64,000 nt of DNA, taken from assembly GCF_001870675.1 (NCBI RefSeq), contig NZ_MEHT01000011.1:21668-85667 (forward strand), written 5' to 3'. The stretch's first letter is position 1. Each line of letters opens with the position of its first letter. This document shows positions 7,606 through 16,056 of this stretch, one piece after another. The position numbers and the translations under genes were made by a program. The notes beneath the pieces were generated by a model. It was not told where the DNA came from. It did no database searches and was given only the letters and a program-made list of their open reading frames with translations. This stretch comes from Roseinatronobacter thiooxidans. GTDB taxonomy: Bacteria; Pseudomonadota; Alphaproteobacteria; Rhodobacterales; Rhodobacteraceae.

Positions 7606-9921
7606 ATGTCCCGCAGAAATTTTCACGCGACAACGGCGCTGGGGCTATGCCTTGCCATGGTACCCCTTAGCGCGGCCGCCCAATCCACTGGTGCCGACCC
7701 AGAGGCGGCCGAGATATTTGTGCCCATGGTGCAGGATTGCGTCATCGGGGCGCGCGAGGCGGAGTGCCAGCAGGTCCGCACTGTCATCACCGAATGCGCG
7801 GCAGATCTGGAATATGACCGCTGTCAGTTGTTATTCGAGGATGCAAACGCGGTTTTCGACGACTCCCAGCAACTCGAACAAGCAGAGATGATGCTGGTCC
7901 AGACCAGCGAGATCATCGCGCAAATGGATTTTTCCGAGGCTGATGCCGAATTGGGGGACTTGGCCGAGTCGGCGCGCGCCGATGCCGAGCGCACATTGTT
8001 GCGCGGCGACGAGAACCTGATGACGCATTCCGCGCCACCATTGGTCGAGGGCGAGGCCGAAGATATCGACGCGGATCTTGAAACACCCGTTAGCGAAATT
8101 GACGCGCAACCCGATACAGAAGAGGGCGCGCCCCCTGCGGAAGATGTGACCGATCCTGAACCGCAAGATGAAGCCTCTGATGTCGATGCCGAGAATGAAC
8201 GGCTGGTGCGCGAGGCGCTGGAAGCACAGCGGCGTGCCGCAGAAGACGCGGCGTCTTCGGATGCAGCAGAAGCCGGGGCAGAAGCTGATCTTGCGGTAGA
8301 AGCCGAAGGCGATGCCGAGCAGCGCTTGCGCGACGCGCTGGAGGCAGAGCAACGCGCCACCGATGAGGGCGCTGACGCAGATGCAGCGGTCAGCGCGGAA
8401 ATCGAGGCTGAGGCCGAGATGGACGCAACATCCGAAGATGTGGCACAGGACGATGCCGAACAGCGCCTGCGCGACGCGTTGGAGGCAGAACAATCCGCCA
8501 CAGAACCGGCCCTTGATGATGCGGAGATGACCGAAACCCCATCTGAAATGACCGAAGGAGATGCCGCAGCCGCGCGTGCACAAGCCGAGATCGATTTCGA
8601 GGAAGAACGCGCGCAGATGCGCGCCGAAGCCGAGGCAATGGCCGAAGATGAACCCGAACTGGTTATTGAAGAGGTGCCGGAAGAAGAATTCATCGCCCCT
8701 GCTGATGCCCCGCGCGAAATAGCCGCCGATGAGCAAAGCCTGATCGACCAGTTGATGGCCGACCCTGAAACCGCCGAAGCCATCACGCTTCTGGGCCAGA
8801 TGGCCGAGCAGGACCGCGCGGGCGAGGCAGAGGGCGAGGCTGGAAGCCTGCTGACATCAGCACTTTCTGCATTGCAGGCCGAACGCAGCGATGACGCGGC
8901 CGCCGAGGCTGAGGGTGTGCAGGCCGAAGAAGTCACCGAAGAAGAGATCACCGCTGCCGAAATCCGCACCAGCCGCGATGATTTTGACTCGCGCTTCGCG
9001 CTGGATGTCGCGGCCGGGCAGGCGCGCAGCAGTGACCGCCGCGATCTGGAACGCGCGGGCCTTGTTGCTTTGGGGGCGCTGGCCGTGGGTATGGTCGTGA
9101 ACCGCAACCGCGTGGTGGCGCGCTCTGACGAACGTGTGGTGGTTCAGCGCGATGACGGTGAATATGCAGTCTGGCGCGATGATGATGTGATCCTTAGTCA
9201 GGACGGCTCTCAGCGGCGGATTGAACGCTATGCCGACGGCTCTACCCTGACGCGCTGGGCCCGCAATGACGGGTCCGAGATTGTGACCATCCGCGATGCG
9301 ACAGGCCGTGTGCTGTGGCGTGAACGGGTTCTGGCTGACGGCACCTCGATTGAGCTGGTGAATGACATGCGCGAGGTGCAGGCCATTGATGTGTCAGTCC
9401 TGCCCCCACCGCGCCGGCGCGAGCTGCGCATCACGCAGCGCACCGACCCCGATCTGGCACTTGCCCTGCTGCAAGAGGCCGAAGCCGATGCCCGCGCGCT
9501 GGACCGTGCCTTTACCTTGCGTCAGGTCCGCGAAGTGCGCGAAGTGCGCGAAGTGGTGCCGGTGCTTAGCCCCGATCCGATTACCTTCGAGATCAACCGC
9601 GCCAATGTCCGCCCAGAAGAGGCCCGCAAACTGTCTCAGGTCGGGCGGCTGATGGAACGCCTGATTGCGGATAACCCGCGCGAATTGTTCCTGATCGAGG
9701 GGCATACCGACGCGACCGGCCCTGCCTCTTACAATCTTGCGCTATCGGACAGGCGCGCGGAGTCGGTGGCGCTGGCCCTGACCGAGTTCTTTGAGATTCC
9801 GCCAGAAAACCTGATCATTCAGGGCTATGGCGAACGCTACCTGCGCATTCCGACCGCAGCCGCCGAAGAACGCAACCGGCGCGTGGCGATCCGGCGCATC
9901 TCGCCCTTGATGGGACTTTAA
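7606..9921 (+). CDS. OmpA-domain envelope protein with long acidic repeat region
   Basis: A 771-residue exported protein. The signal peptide ends at SAAAQS (about residue 26) and AGGAGA precedes the ATG. Residues about 30-110 carry paired cysteines. Residues about 130-470 are very rich in Glu, Asp and Ala and predicted helical or disordered, with two near-identical DAEQRLRDALEAEQ units and a looser third (REALEAQRRAAED). A short hydrophobic stretch (LVALGALAVGMVV, about residue 484) could anchor it in a membrane. The C-terminal about 120 residues are an OmpA/MotB peptidoglycan-binding domain (FLIEGHTDATGPASYNLALS, then NRRVAIRR). The likely role is linking the envelope to peptidoglycan. The acidic tract suggests cation binding or adaptation to salt or alkali, which is an inference. 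Confidence 0.85.
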   Translation: MSRRNFHATTALGLCLAMVPLSAAAQSTGADPEAAEIFVPMVQDCVIGAREAECQQVRTVITECAADLEYDRCQLLFEDANAVFDDSQQLEQAEMMLVQTSEIIAQMDFSEADAELGDLAESARADAERTLLRGDENLMTHSAPPLVEGEAEDIDADLETPVSEIDAQPDTEEGAPPAEDVTDPEPQDEASDVDAENERLVREALEAQRRAAEDAASSDAAEAGAEADLAVEAEGDAEQRLRDALEAEQRATDEGADADAAVSAEIEAEAEMDATSEDVAQDDAEQRLRDALEAEQSATEPALDDAEMTETPSEMTEGDAAAARAQAEIDFEEERAQMRAEAEAMAEDEPELVIEEVPEEEFIAPADAPREIAADEQSLIDQLMADPETAEAITLLGQMAEQDRAGEAEGEAGSLLTSALSALQAERSDDAAAEAEGVQAEEVTEEEITAAEIRTSRDDFDSRFALDVAAGQARSSDRRDLERAGLVALGALAVGMVVNRNRVVARSDERVVVQRDDGEYAVWRDDDVILSQDGSQRRIERYADGSTLTRWARNDGSEIVTIRDATGRVLWRERVLADGTSIELVNDMREVQAIDVSVLPPPRRRELRITQRTDPDLALALLQEAEADARALDRAFTLRQVREVREVREVVPVLSPDPITFEINRANVRPEEARKLSQVGRLMERLIADNPRELFLIEGHTDATGPASYNLALSDRRAESVALALTEFFEIPPENLIIQGYGERYLRIPTAAAEERNRRVAIRRISPLMGL

Positions 9922-9945
9922 GTCAGCTCGGTTAACGGGCGTTAG

Positions 9946-9975
9946 GCCGGGGCGCGCAGTTTTGCGCGCCCCGGC
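9946..9975. terminator. Strong hairpin downstream of OmpA-domain gene
   Basis: A 13-bp perfect stem (GCCGGGGCGCGCA / TGCGCGCCCCGGC) with a GTTT loop starts 24 bases after the stop codon. No T-run follows, so termination efficiency is uncertain; it may instead protect the 3' end. Confidence 0.6.
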
Positions 9976-10170
9976 TATGTGGTGCCGCCCAACCCGAAAA
10001 TGCATCCAAGCGGCAGGAAAAAGCCCCCCAAGCTTTGAAATTTATTCGGAAATTCATGATCCTATAACCCAGATCAGCACAGGCCCACGCAAGGCATGCC
10101 ATCGTATTTTCAATGACCTGCGACCGCCCGCCATTTGGCACAGGGGCGGCATTTTGAAAGGATTTGACTG

Positions 10171-10815
10171 ATGGCCCAACATGGCAAGAAAATTGTAACC
10201 GGCATGCTTGCTGCAACGATCACGCTGGCAGCATGCGCCAACCCGGACGGAACCAGCAATCAGACCGGAACAGGCGCGATCGTTGGTGGCCTGACCGGCG
10301 CGGCGGCGGGCCAGATCATCGGCGGCGATACGCGCGCCACCGTGATCGGGGGCGCAATCGGGGCAGCCGTGGGCGGGGCTGTTGGTGCCGGCATGGCCGC
10401 ACAGGAACGCGAATTGCGCCAGTCGCTGGCCGGAACCGGCGCAGATATCACCAATACTGGCAGCGATTTGCGGGTGATCTTGCCCGACTCGGTGACGTTC
10501 CGCACGGATTCTTCGGTTGTAGATGCCGGATTCCGTCCGGCATTGCGTAGCGTCTCGGATAGTTTGCGCCGCCACCCCAATTCGACCGTGCGGGTGATCG
10601 GCCACACCGATAATGTCGGGACCGCAGCCTATAACACCCAGCTTAGTCAGGATCGTGCGCTGGCAGTCGCGCGCGAGCTGATCTCGGGCGGGGTCAGTGG
10701 CCAGCGGATTACAGTGTCTGGGCGGGGCTTTAGGGAACCTGTGGCCCCCAATACCAGCGCGGCAGGACGGGCCGAGAACCGGCGGGTCGAGATTGTGATC
10801 ATCCCCAACAGCTGA
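10171..10815 (+). CDS. OmpA-family lipoprotein with glycine zipper (YiaD-like)
   Basis: A 214-residue lipoprotein. The signal peptide ends in a lipobox (TLAAC, Cys about residue 22) for attachment to a membrane. A glycine-zipper region follows (about residues 30-75: AIVGGLTGAAAGQIIGG, VIGGAIGAAVGGAVGAG). The C-terminal half is an OmpA-like peptidoglycan-binding domain with VIGHTDNVGTAAYNTQLS and AENRRVEIVI. TTTGAAAGGATTTG before the ATG provides the ribosome site. It lies 250 bases downstream of the large OmpA-domain protein, with a hairpin between them, so they are probably separate transcripts with related envelope roles. The length is typical of this family. Confidence 0.88.
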   Translation: MAQHGKKIVTGMLAATITLAACANPDGTSNQTGTGAIVGGLTGAAAGQIIGGDTRATVIGGAIGAAVGGAVGAGMAAQERELRQSLAGTGADITNTGSDLRVILPDSVTFRTDSSVVDAGFRPALRSVSDSLRRHPNSTVRVIGHTDNVGTAAYNTQLSQDRALAVARELISGGVSGQRITVSGRGFREPVAPNTSAAGRAENRRVEIVIIPNS

Positions 10816-10839
10816 ATACAACCGCGCTGTGTGAACAAG

Positions 10840-10870
10840 AAAGGGGCAGGGACAGTGTCCTTGCCCTTTT
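10840..10870 (+). terminator. Intrinsic terminator after the OmpA-family lipoprotein
   Basis: About 14 base pairs of stem (AAAGGGGCAGGGAC pairing with GTCCTTGCCCTTTT, two G-U pairs) with a 3-base loop. The descending arm ends in four Ts. It lies 24 bases after the stop. Confidence 0.65.
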
Positions 10871-10895
10871 GAAAAAACCGCAAAAGGATGATGCC

Positions 10896-11096
10896 ATGCA
10901 GATAAGTCCCTCATCCGTCGATACGCCTGACAAACTGAAATCTGTCAAAGAAGATTGTGACAAGGCCCCCGCCGGACGCGCAAAAGATGCCGCCATGCGG
11001 CACTATCTGGCCGCCAAGGCCGCGCAACATGCGGGCCATGACGGCGAGTGCAACCGCAAGCTGGATTCAGCGCGCCATGCGCTAGCGCAGGCGTGA
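10896..11096 (+). CDS. Small conserved-looking hypothetical protein, 66 aa
   Basis: A soluble, charged helical protein (VDTPDKLKSVKEDCDKAPAG, then MRHYLAAKAAQHAG). The start at 10896 is preceded by AAAGGATG at a good distance; an in-frame TTG at 10869 lies inside the upstream terminator and is unlikely. It resembles short alphaproteobacterial proteins of unknown function that combine a charged N-terminus with an Ala-rich helical hairpin and end in a DSARHALAQA-like segment. It has two cysteines. No function can be assigned from sequence or neighbours. Confidence 0.6.
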   Translation: MQISPSSVDTPDKLKSVKEDCDKAPAGRAKDAAMRHYLAAKAAQHAGHDGECNRKLDSARHALAQA

Positions 11097-11235
11097 TCCG
11101 CGCGGGCGCAGGCAACCCTTAAAATTGAAAATGATATAAACTTGCTTGGGCAAGGTGCGGCTGCGATACTGGGGCATCTGGTCAGGACGACCGGGGTCTG
11201 ATTATTCCCGTGACGTGAAGGGCACGTGGGTGAGT

Positions 11236-11259
11236 GGGGTTCCGGCGTGCCGGAACCCC
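11236..11259. repeat. Perfect inverted repeat (11-bp arms)
   Basis: GGGGTTCCGGC and GCCGGAACCCC separated by two bases can form a very stable hairpin about 240 bases upstream of lon. It could be a terminator for the small gene upstream, since no other terminator is seen there, or an mRNA element. No T-run follows. Confidence 0.5.
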
Positions 11260-11423
11260 TGTTCTTGCAGAATTTGGGCCATCCATGACAGTGCTGCCGC
11301 GCGCGCGGCACTGAAAACTGCGATCCGCCCGCCGAGTAAGTTTTTATGTGATGCGCTGATGTCTTGAAACTGATCATTTTCCCTTGTGTAACAGTCCCGT
11401 GTTCGGCACGAGAAAAGCATGGG

Positions 11424-11451
11424 TTGAAACCTGTGCTTTCCAAGCCCAAAT
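11424..11451 (+). promoter_or_regulatory. Candidate sigma-32-type promoter for lon
   Basis: TTGAAA and CCCAAAT are separated by 15 bases and lie about 50 bases upstream of the lon start. This resembles the heat-shock consensus (CTTGAA, then a C-rich box). lon is a heat-shock gene in many bacteria. The match is partial, so this is tentative. Confidence 0.3.
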
Positions 11452-11499
11452 CATGTGACAAGAGCGCGTTACGCGCACGGCAGAATTAAGGATAGACAT

Positions 11500-13905
11500 A
11501 TGGATCATTCAAGCCGCTACCCCGTATTGCCCCTGCGCGATATGGTGGTGTTCCCACACATGATCGTCCCGCTATTTGTGGGGCGCGAGAAATCCGTACG
11601 CGCGCTTGAAGCTGTTATGGCCGAAGACCGCCAGATCCTGCTGGTGGCGCAGAAAGATCACACACAAGAAAGCCCCGAGGCTGAAGATATTTTCTCTGTC
11701 GGTGTGCTGGCGAATGTGTTGCAATTGCTGAAACTGCCTGATGGCACTGTCAAGGTGCTGGTCGAAGGCCGGACACGGGTACAGATTGAGGATTTCGTCG
11801 AGAATGACGACTATTTTGAAGCCGTCGCGCGGAATTTCTTTGAAGAAGAAGGCGACTCCGGCTCTATCAAGGCGCTGATGCGTGCCGTTCAGACAGAGTT
11901 CGAGCGTTATGCCAAGATGCGCAAAAATGTCCCCGATGAAGCCCTTGCCGCGATTGCCGAGGCGGATGAGGCGGCTGTGCTGGCAGACCTTGCCGCAGGG
12001 CATCTGGGCACAAATGTGGCTGAGAAGCAAAAGCTGCTGGAAGCCGAGAATACATCTGACCGGCTTGAGAAGATCTATGGGCTGATGCAAAGCGAATTGT
12101 CTGTTCTGCAAGTTGAACGCAAGATCAAGACGCGCGTGAAATCGCAGATGGAACGGACCCAGCGCGAATATTACCTGAATGAGCAGATGAAAGCCATTCA
12201 GAAGGAATTGGGCGATGGCGAGGATGGCCAGAATGAACTGGCCGAGTTGGAAAACCGCATCAATGCGACGAAATTCAGCAAAGAGGCCCGCGACAAGGCC
12301 GATGCAGAGCTGAAAAAGCTGAAAAACATGTCGCCGATGTCGGCCGAGGCCACTGTGGTGCGCAACTATCTGGACTGGATGCTGTCGATCCCCTGGGGCG
12401 TGAAAAGTCGCGTCAAGAAAGATCTGGGCCGCGCGCAGGATGTGCTGGATGCCGATCACTATTCTTTGGACAAGGTCAAGGAGCGGATCGTCGAATATCT
12501 GGCAGTGCAGGCGCGCAGCCAGAAACTGAAAGGCCCGATCATGTGCCTTGTCGGCCCTCCCGGTGTGGGCAAGACCTCTCTGGGGCGGTCTGTGGCCAAG
12601 GCCACGGGGCGCGAATTCATCCGCATCTCGCTGGGCGGGGTGCGCGACGAATCCGAGATACGGGGCCACCGGCGCACCTATATCGGGTCCATGCCCGGCA
12701 AGATCATTCAGGCGCTGAAAAAGGCCAAAACCACCAACCCGCTGATCCTGCTGGACGAGATTGACAAGATGGGTCAGGATTTCCGTGGCGACCCCGCCTC
12801 TGCCATGCTGGAGGTGCTGGACCCTGAACAGAACGCAACTTTCGTGGACCACTATCTGGAAGTGGAATATGACCTGTCGAATGTCATGTTCCTGACCACG
12901 GCCAACACCTATAACATGCCCGGCCCCTTGCTGGACCGCATGGAGATTATTCCGCTGTCGGGCTACACCGAAGACGAGAAGCTGGAAATCGCACGGCGTC
13001 ACCTGCTGGAAAAGTCGTTCCGGAACCATGGCCTGCGCAAGGGCGAGTTGACCATCTCGGACGGCGCGATCACGGAAATCCTGCGGCGCTATACCCGCGA
13101 AGCGGGCGTGCGCAACCTTGAACGGGAATTGAACAAGATTGCCCGCAAGGCAGTGACCAAGATCGTCAAGAACGAGACGAAAAAGGTCATCATGGCGCGC
13201 GATAACCTGTCAGAGTTTCTGGGTGTGCCGCGTCACAGGTTCGGTTTGGCCGAAAAGGAAGATCAGGTTGGCGTCGTAACCGGCCTTGCCTGGACACAGG
13301 TGGGCGGTGATCTGTTGCAGATCGAGGCGCTGCGCCTGCCGGGCAAAGGCCGGATGAAAACCACCGGCACGCTGGGCGATGTGATGAAGGAATCGATCGA
13401 TGCGGCCAGTTCTTTCGTCCGCTCGATCGCGCCGGAAATCGGGGTGAAACCCCCGCGGTTTGACAGGCTGGATATCCATGTCCATGTTCCCGAAGGTGCA
13501 ACGCCCAAAGACGGGCCAAGCGCGGGCATTGCGATGGTGACGTCGATTGTGTCTGTGCTGACGCAAATTCCTGTGCGCAAGGATATCGCCATGACAGGCG
13601 AGGTGACGTTGCGGGGCAATGTGCTGGGCATAGGCGGGTTGAAGGAAAAGCTGCTGGCGGCCTTGCGCGGCGGAATCAAGACCGTTCTGATTCCGGAAGA
13701 CAACGCAAAAGACCTGCCGGAAATTCCGGATAATGTGAAAGATGGCCTGACCATCATTCCTGTCAGCCATGTGCGCGAAGTCTTGCGCCACGCGCTTGTC
13801 CGGCAGCCGACAGCGATTGAATGGGATGAAGAGGCCGAAGATGCCGCGCGTCAGGCACTTCTGACAAATCAGGGCACCCCAGACACACAGCGCCCCGCGC
13901 ATTAA
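11500..13905 (+). CDS. lon: ATP-dependent protease Lon
   Basis: An 801-residue LonA protease (EC 3.4.21.53), degrading misfolded and regulatory proteins in the cytoplasm. The N-terminal substrate-binding domain begins PVLPLRDMVVFPHM. The AAA+ module has Walker A GPPGVGKTS at residue 352 and Walker B ILLDEIDKMG. The protease domain has the catalytic dyad S674 (PKDGPSAGIAM) and K717 (GGLKEKLLAA), the same 43-residue spacing as in E. coli Lon. The start at 11500 is chosen because AAGGA lies 7-8 bases upstream; the longer frame from 11455 has no site. Nothing is missing. A heat-shock-like promoter candidate lies upstream and a terminator downstream. Confidence 0.97.
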   Translation: MDHSSRYPVLPLRDMVVFPHMIVPLFVGREKSVRALEAVMAEDRQILLVAQKDHTQESPEAEDIFSVGVLANVLQLLKLPDGTVKVLVEGRTRVQIEDFVENDDYFEAVARNFFEEEGDSGSIKALMRAVQTEFERYAKMRKNVPDEALAAIAEADEAAVLADLAAGHLGTNVAEKQKLLEAENTSDRLEKIYGLMQSELSVLQVERKIKTRVKSQMERTQREYYLNEQMKAIQKELGDGEDGQNELAELENRINATKFSKEARDKADAELKKLKNMSPMSAEATVVRNYLDWMLSIPWGVKSRVKKDLGRAQDVLDADHYSLDKVKERIVEYLAVQARSQKLKGPIMCLVGPPGVGKTSLGRSVAKATGREFIRISLGGVRDESEIRGHRRTYIGSMPGKIIQALKKAKTTNPLILLDEIDKMGQDFRGDPASAMLEVLDPEQNATFVDHYLEVEYDLSNVMFLTTANTYNMPGPLLDRMEIIPLSGYTEDEKLEIARRHLLEKSFRNHGLRKGELTISDGAITEILRRYTREAGVRNLERELNKIARKAVTKIVKNETKKVIMARDNLSEFLGVPRHRFGLAEKEDQVGVVTGLAWTQVGGDLLQIEALRLPGKGRMKTTGTLGDVMKESIDAASSFVRSIAPEIGVKPPRFDRLDIHVHVPEGATPKDGPSAGIAMVTSIVSVLTQIPVRKDIAMTGEVTLRGNVLGIGGLKEKLLAALRGGIKTVLIPEDNAKDLPEIPDNVKDGLTIIPVSHVREVLRHALVRQPTAIEWDEEAEDAARQALLTNQGTPDTQRPAH

Positions 13906-13926
13906 GCGCGGGAGTGTTTGAAGATG

Positions 13927-13956
13927 AACTGCCGCCCGCTGAAGCGGCGGCAGTTT
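13927..13956 (+). terminator. Intrinsic terminator of lon
   Basis: AACTGCCGCC pairs with GGCGGCAGTT around a 9-base loop, ending in TTT, 21 bases after the lon stop codon. Confidence 0.7.
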
Positions 13957-14024
13957 CCTACCCTTGCCTGCGCCAAGAAGGGGTTGCACCCTGCAAAACC
14001 GCAGAGTATAGCGCAGCCCAACAG

Positions 14025-14099
14025 GGGCGATTAGCTCAGTGGTAGAGCGCTTCGTTCACATCGAAGATGTCAGCGGTTCAAATCCGTTATCGCCCACCA
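14025..14099 (+). tRNA. tRNA-Val (anticodon CAC)
   Basis: A complete cloverleaf: acceptor GGGCGAT/ATCGCCC, D arm with GCTCAGTGGTAGAGC, anticodon arm CTTCG-TTCACAT-CGAAG (anticodon CAC, reading GUG), T arm with TTCAAAT loop, discriminator A and an encoded CCA. I see no integrase or attachment-site duplication near it. Confidence 0.95.
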
Positions 14100-14253
14100 T
14101 CCCTGCCTTCATTCGCCAGGCGAAAGCACGACAGTGCCGGTGCCCCCACCAGTTGCGCCACGCGGACAGGGGCAGTATGATATGCCCACGGGTCAAGGGA
14201 TACGCGATTTGCCGCAGTCAGGTTTTCCGCCCCTAGGATTGGGGGAAGAATAG

Positions 14254-14700
14254 GTGACAATTTATGTAGATGCCGATGCCTGTCCGGTGAAGGCCGAGAT
14301 CGAGCGTGTTGGCACACGGCACAAATTGGCGATGATCATCGTCTCGAATGGGGGGATCAGGCCATCGGCCAATCCGCTGGTTGACTCTGTCATCGTGCCC
14401 GAAGGCGCGGATGAGGCCGATAAATGGATCGCGGAACGGGCCGGGCCGGGCGATATTGTGGTGACAGCAGACATTCCCTTGGCCGCGAAATGTGTCGAGG
14501 CAGGCGCGCAGGTGCTGAAACACACAGGCGAGGTGCTGAGCGCGGACAATATCGGCAATATTCTGGCAACACGCGATCTGATGGCGGATTTGCGCGCCGC
14601 CGACCCGTTCCGGCAGGGCAGTGGGCGCAGTTTTTCCAAGGCGGACCGTTCGCGCTTTCTCGATGCGCTGGAACGCGCTGTGCGGCGTGCCGCGCGCTGA
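14254..14700 (+). CDS. UPF0178 (YaiI/YqxD) family protein
   Basis: A 148-residue protein with a GTG start preceded by GGAAGAATAG. It matches the YaiI/YqxD family: [13 protein letters not shown] at the N-terminus (acidic PIN-like site), [11 protein letters not shown], and [18 protein letters not shown] in mid-protein. The length is usual (about 150). Family members are PIN-like-fold proteins of unknown role, possibly nucleases. It is convergent with arsJ, the two stops being only three bases apart, so transcription from each side runs into the other. Confidence 0.9.
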   Translation: MTIYVDADACPVKAEIERVGTRHKLAMIIVSNGGIRPSANPLVDSVIVPEGADEADKWIAERAGPGDIVVTADIPLAAKCVEAGAQVLKHTGEVLSADNIGNILATRDLMADLRAADPFRQGSGRSFSKADRSRFLDALERAVRRAAR

Positions 14701-14703
14701 GTG

Positions 14704-15951
14704 CTACAGATGTGGCAGTTTGCGCGCAATCAGCCAGCTTGCCGCCGCCATCAGCCCCGCTGTTGCAAGGCACAAGGGCACCCCGCCAAACTGGTAGCTG
14801 ACGCCGGATAACACGGTCCCAAGCAGCCTGCCTGCCGCATTGGCCATGTAATAGAACCCGACATCGCGGGTGATCCGATCCGCCGCGCCAAAGGCAAGGA
14901 TCAGGTAGGAATGCACCGCGGAATTGAGTGCAAAGACAAAGCCGAACACCAACAACCCCACAACCAGAAGCGCTGTCAGCCAGTCTGCCGGACCCCCGGA
15001 CAAGGCGGCCGCGATTGCCAGCAGCAGCGGGATTGGCACAAGAAGCCCCGCCCAGAGAATGGCTTTGCGGGTGATGGCTGCCTCTGACTGGCCCTTGCCA
15101 CCCAGAAGCGCGGGTGCGAAAGCCTGCACTGCCCCGTAGCCAATGATCCATAGCGCCATGAAGCCGCCCACCAGAAAGAACGCCTCGCGCCGCCCCTCTG
15201 CGGTTCCATCGGATAAGACCGCCTGAAAATAGATGGGGATGCCGACAACGAACCAGACATCGCGCGCCCCGAACAGAAACAGCCGCGCAAGGCTAAGGCG
15301 GTTCACGCGCGGATCGGTTGATCGCCATCCCGCCCATGTATCGGCCCCTTTCATGCGCCCCGGCAACCCTTCGGGCAGAAACAGGACCACAGCCGCCAGA
15401 ATAAGCGCCAATACCGCTGCCATCGCCCAGACTGCCGCCTGGAAGCCCGCAGTTGCAAGCAGCGCGGCCCCCAGAAAGAAACCGGCTCCTTTCACCGCGT
15501 TTTTGGACCCTGTCAGCACGGCCACCCAGCGGAACAAAGCGCCCTCTTGTGCAGGGGCCAGAAGCTTCACGGCGGATTTTGACGACATTTTGGACAAATC
15601 CTTGGCCACGCCCGACACGCCCTGCACCGCCATGACAAACACGACCGAGGCTGCGATGGTCCATTCGGGGTCAAGCTGGGCCAGCGCCGCAAGGGCCGCG
15701 ATCTGCAAGACCAGCCCGGCATAAAGGGTCGCGGCCAGCCCGAAGCGCGCCGCCAGCCAGCCCGCCGCCAGATTGGTCACAATGCCCGCCACCTCGTATA
15801 GAACAAACAGCCATGCCAGTTGCACAGGAGAGAAGCCCAAGCCGTTGAAATGCAGCAACACCAGCATGCGCAGCGCGCCATCCGACAGCATGAAGGCCCA
15901 GTAAGCGGCAGTCACTGCCATATAGGCGCGTATCGGGTTTGGGCTGGTCAC
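14704..15951 (-). CDS. arsJ: ArsJ-type MFS exporter of 1-arseno-3-phosphoglycerate
   Basis: A 415-residue inner-membrane protein with about 12 hydrophobic segments, matching the ArsJ branch of the major facilitator superfamily (YMAVTAAYWAFMLSDGALRM at the N-terminus, VSGVAKDLSKMSSKSAVK after the fourth segment, TRDVGFYYMANAAGRL near the end). ArsJ exports the unstable product made by GAPDH from arsenate, which hydrolyses outside to give net arsenate extrusion. The adjacent upstream gap gene fits this exactly. I prefer the GTG at 15951, preceded by AAAGG; a TTG-started frame reaches 16047 but would translate a palindromic repeat. It is the last gene of the arsenate operon, 105 bases after gap. 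Confidence 0.9.
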   Translation of the reverse strand: MTSPNPIRAYMAVTAAYWAFMLSDGALRMLVLLHFNGLGFSPVQLAWLFVLYEVAGIVTNLAAGWLAARFGLAATLYAGLVLQIAALAALAQLDPEWTIAASVVFVMAVQGVSGVAKDLSKMSSKSAVKLLAPAQEGALFRWVAVLTGSKNAVKGAGFFLGAALLATAGFQAAVWAMAAVLALILAAVVLFLPEGLPGRMKGADTWAGWRSTDPRVNRLSLARLFLFGARDVWFVVGIPIYFQAVLSDGTAEGRREAFFLVGGFMALWIIGYGAVQAFAPALLGGKGQSEAAITRKAILWAGLLVPIPLLLAIAAALSGGPADWLTALLVVGLLVFGFVFALNSAVHSYLILAFGAADRITRDVGFYYMANAAGRLLGTVLSGVSYQFGGVPLCLATAGLMAAASWLIARKLPHL

Positions 15952-15982
15952 TGGTGCGGGCCTTTGTGCTGGTGGCAGGCAA

Positions 15983-16055
15983 GGGGGGCTGTCTGCCCCC
16001 CTCTTGGGCCTTTGGCCCAATTCACCCCCCGAGAGTATTTGGCGCAAGAAAATGG
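15983..16055. repeat. Palindromic extragenic element, copy 1
   Basis: Two hairpins lie in tandem (GGGGGGC/GCCCCCC, then TTGGGCC/GGCCCAA), followed by TTCACCCCCC, GAGAGTATT and CAAGAAAATGG. The element sits between gap and arsJ, its GAGTATT box nearest the gap stop codon. A second copy with the same order of parts lies at 18050-18112. Elements of this type are dispersed in Rhodobacterales genomes, usually after genes; that statement is from general knowledge. Confidence 0.7.
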
Positions 16056-16056
16056 G

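Larger units (their letters stand above)
11097..11499. other. Long leader and intergenic region upstream of lon
   Basis: This gap of about 400 bases holds no convincing gene. Short ORFs on both strands cross it without ribosome sites. It contains a strong inverted repeat at 11236-11259 and a heat-shock-like promoter candidate at 11424-11451. Confidence 0.5.

Noticed and set aside
7824..9107. Long minus-strand ORF (427 codons) opposite the acidic OmpA-domain gene
   Set aside because: Ser- and Ala-rich low-complexity translation of the reverse of GC-rich acidic codons; no ribosome site or family features. It is a shadow of the real gene.
11572..13029. Minus-strand ORF of 485 codons opposite lon
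   Set aside because: Antisense frame in a gene with strong codon bias; lon is fully conserved on the plus strand.
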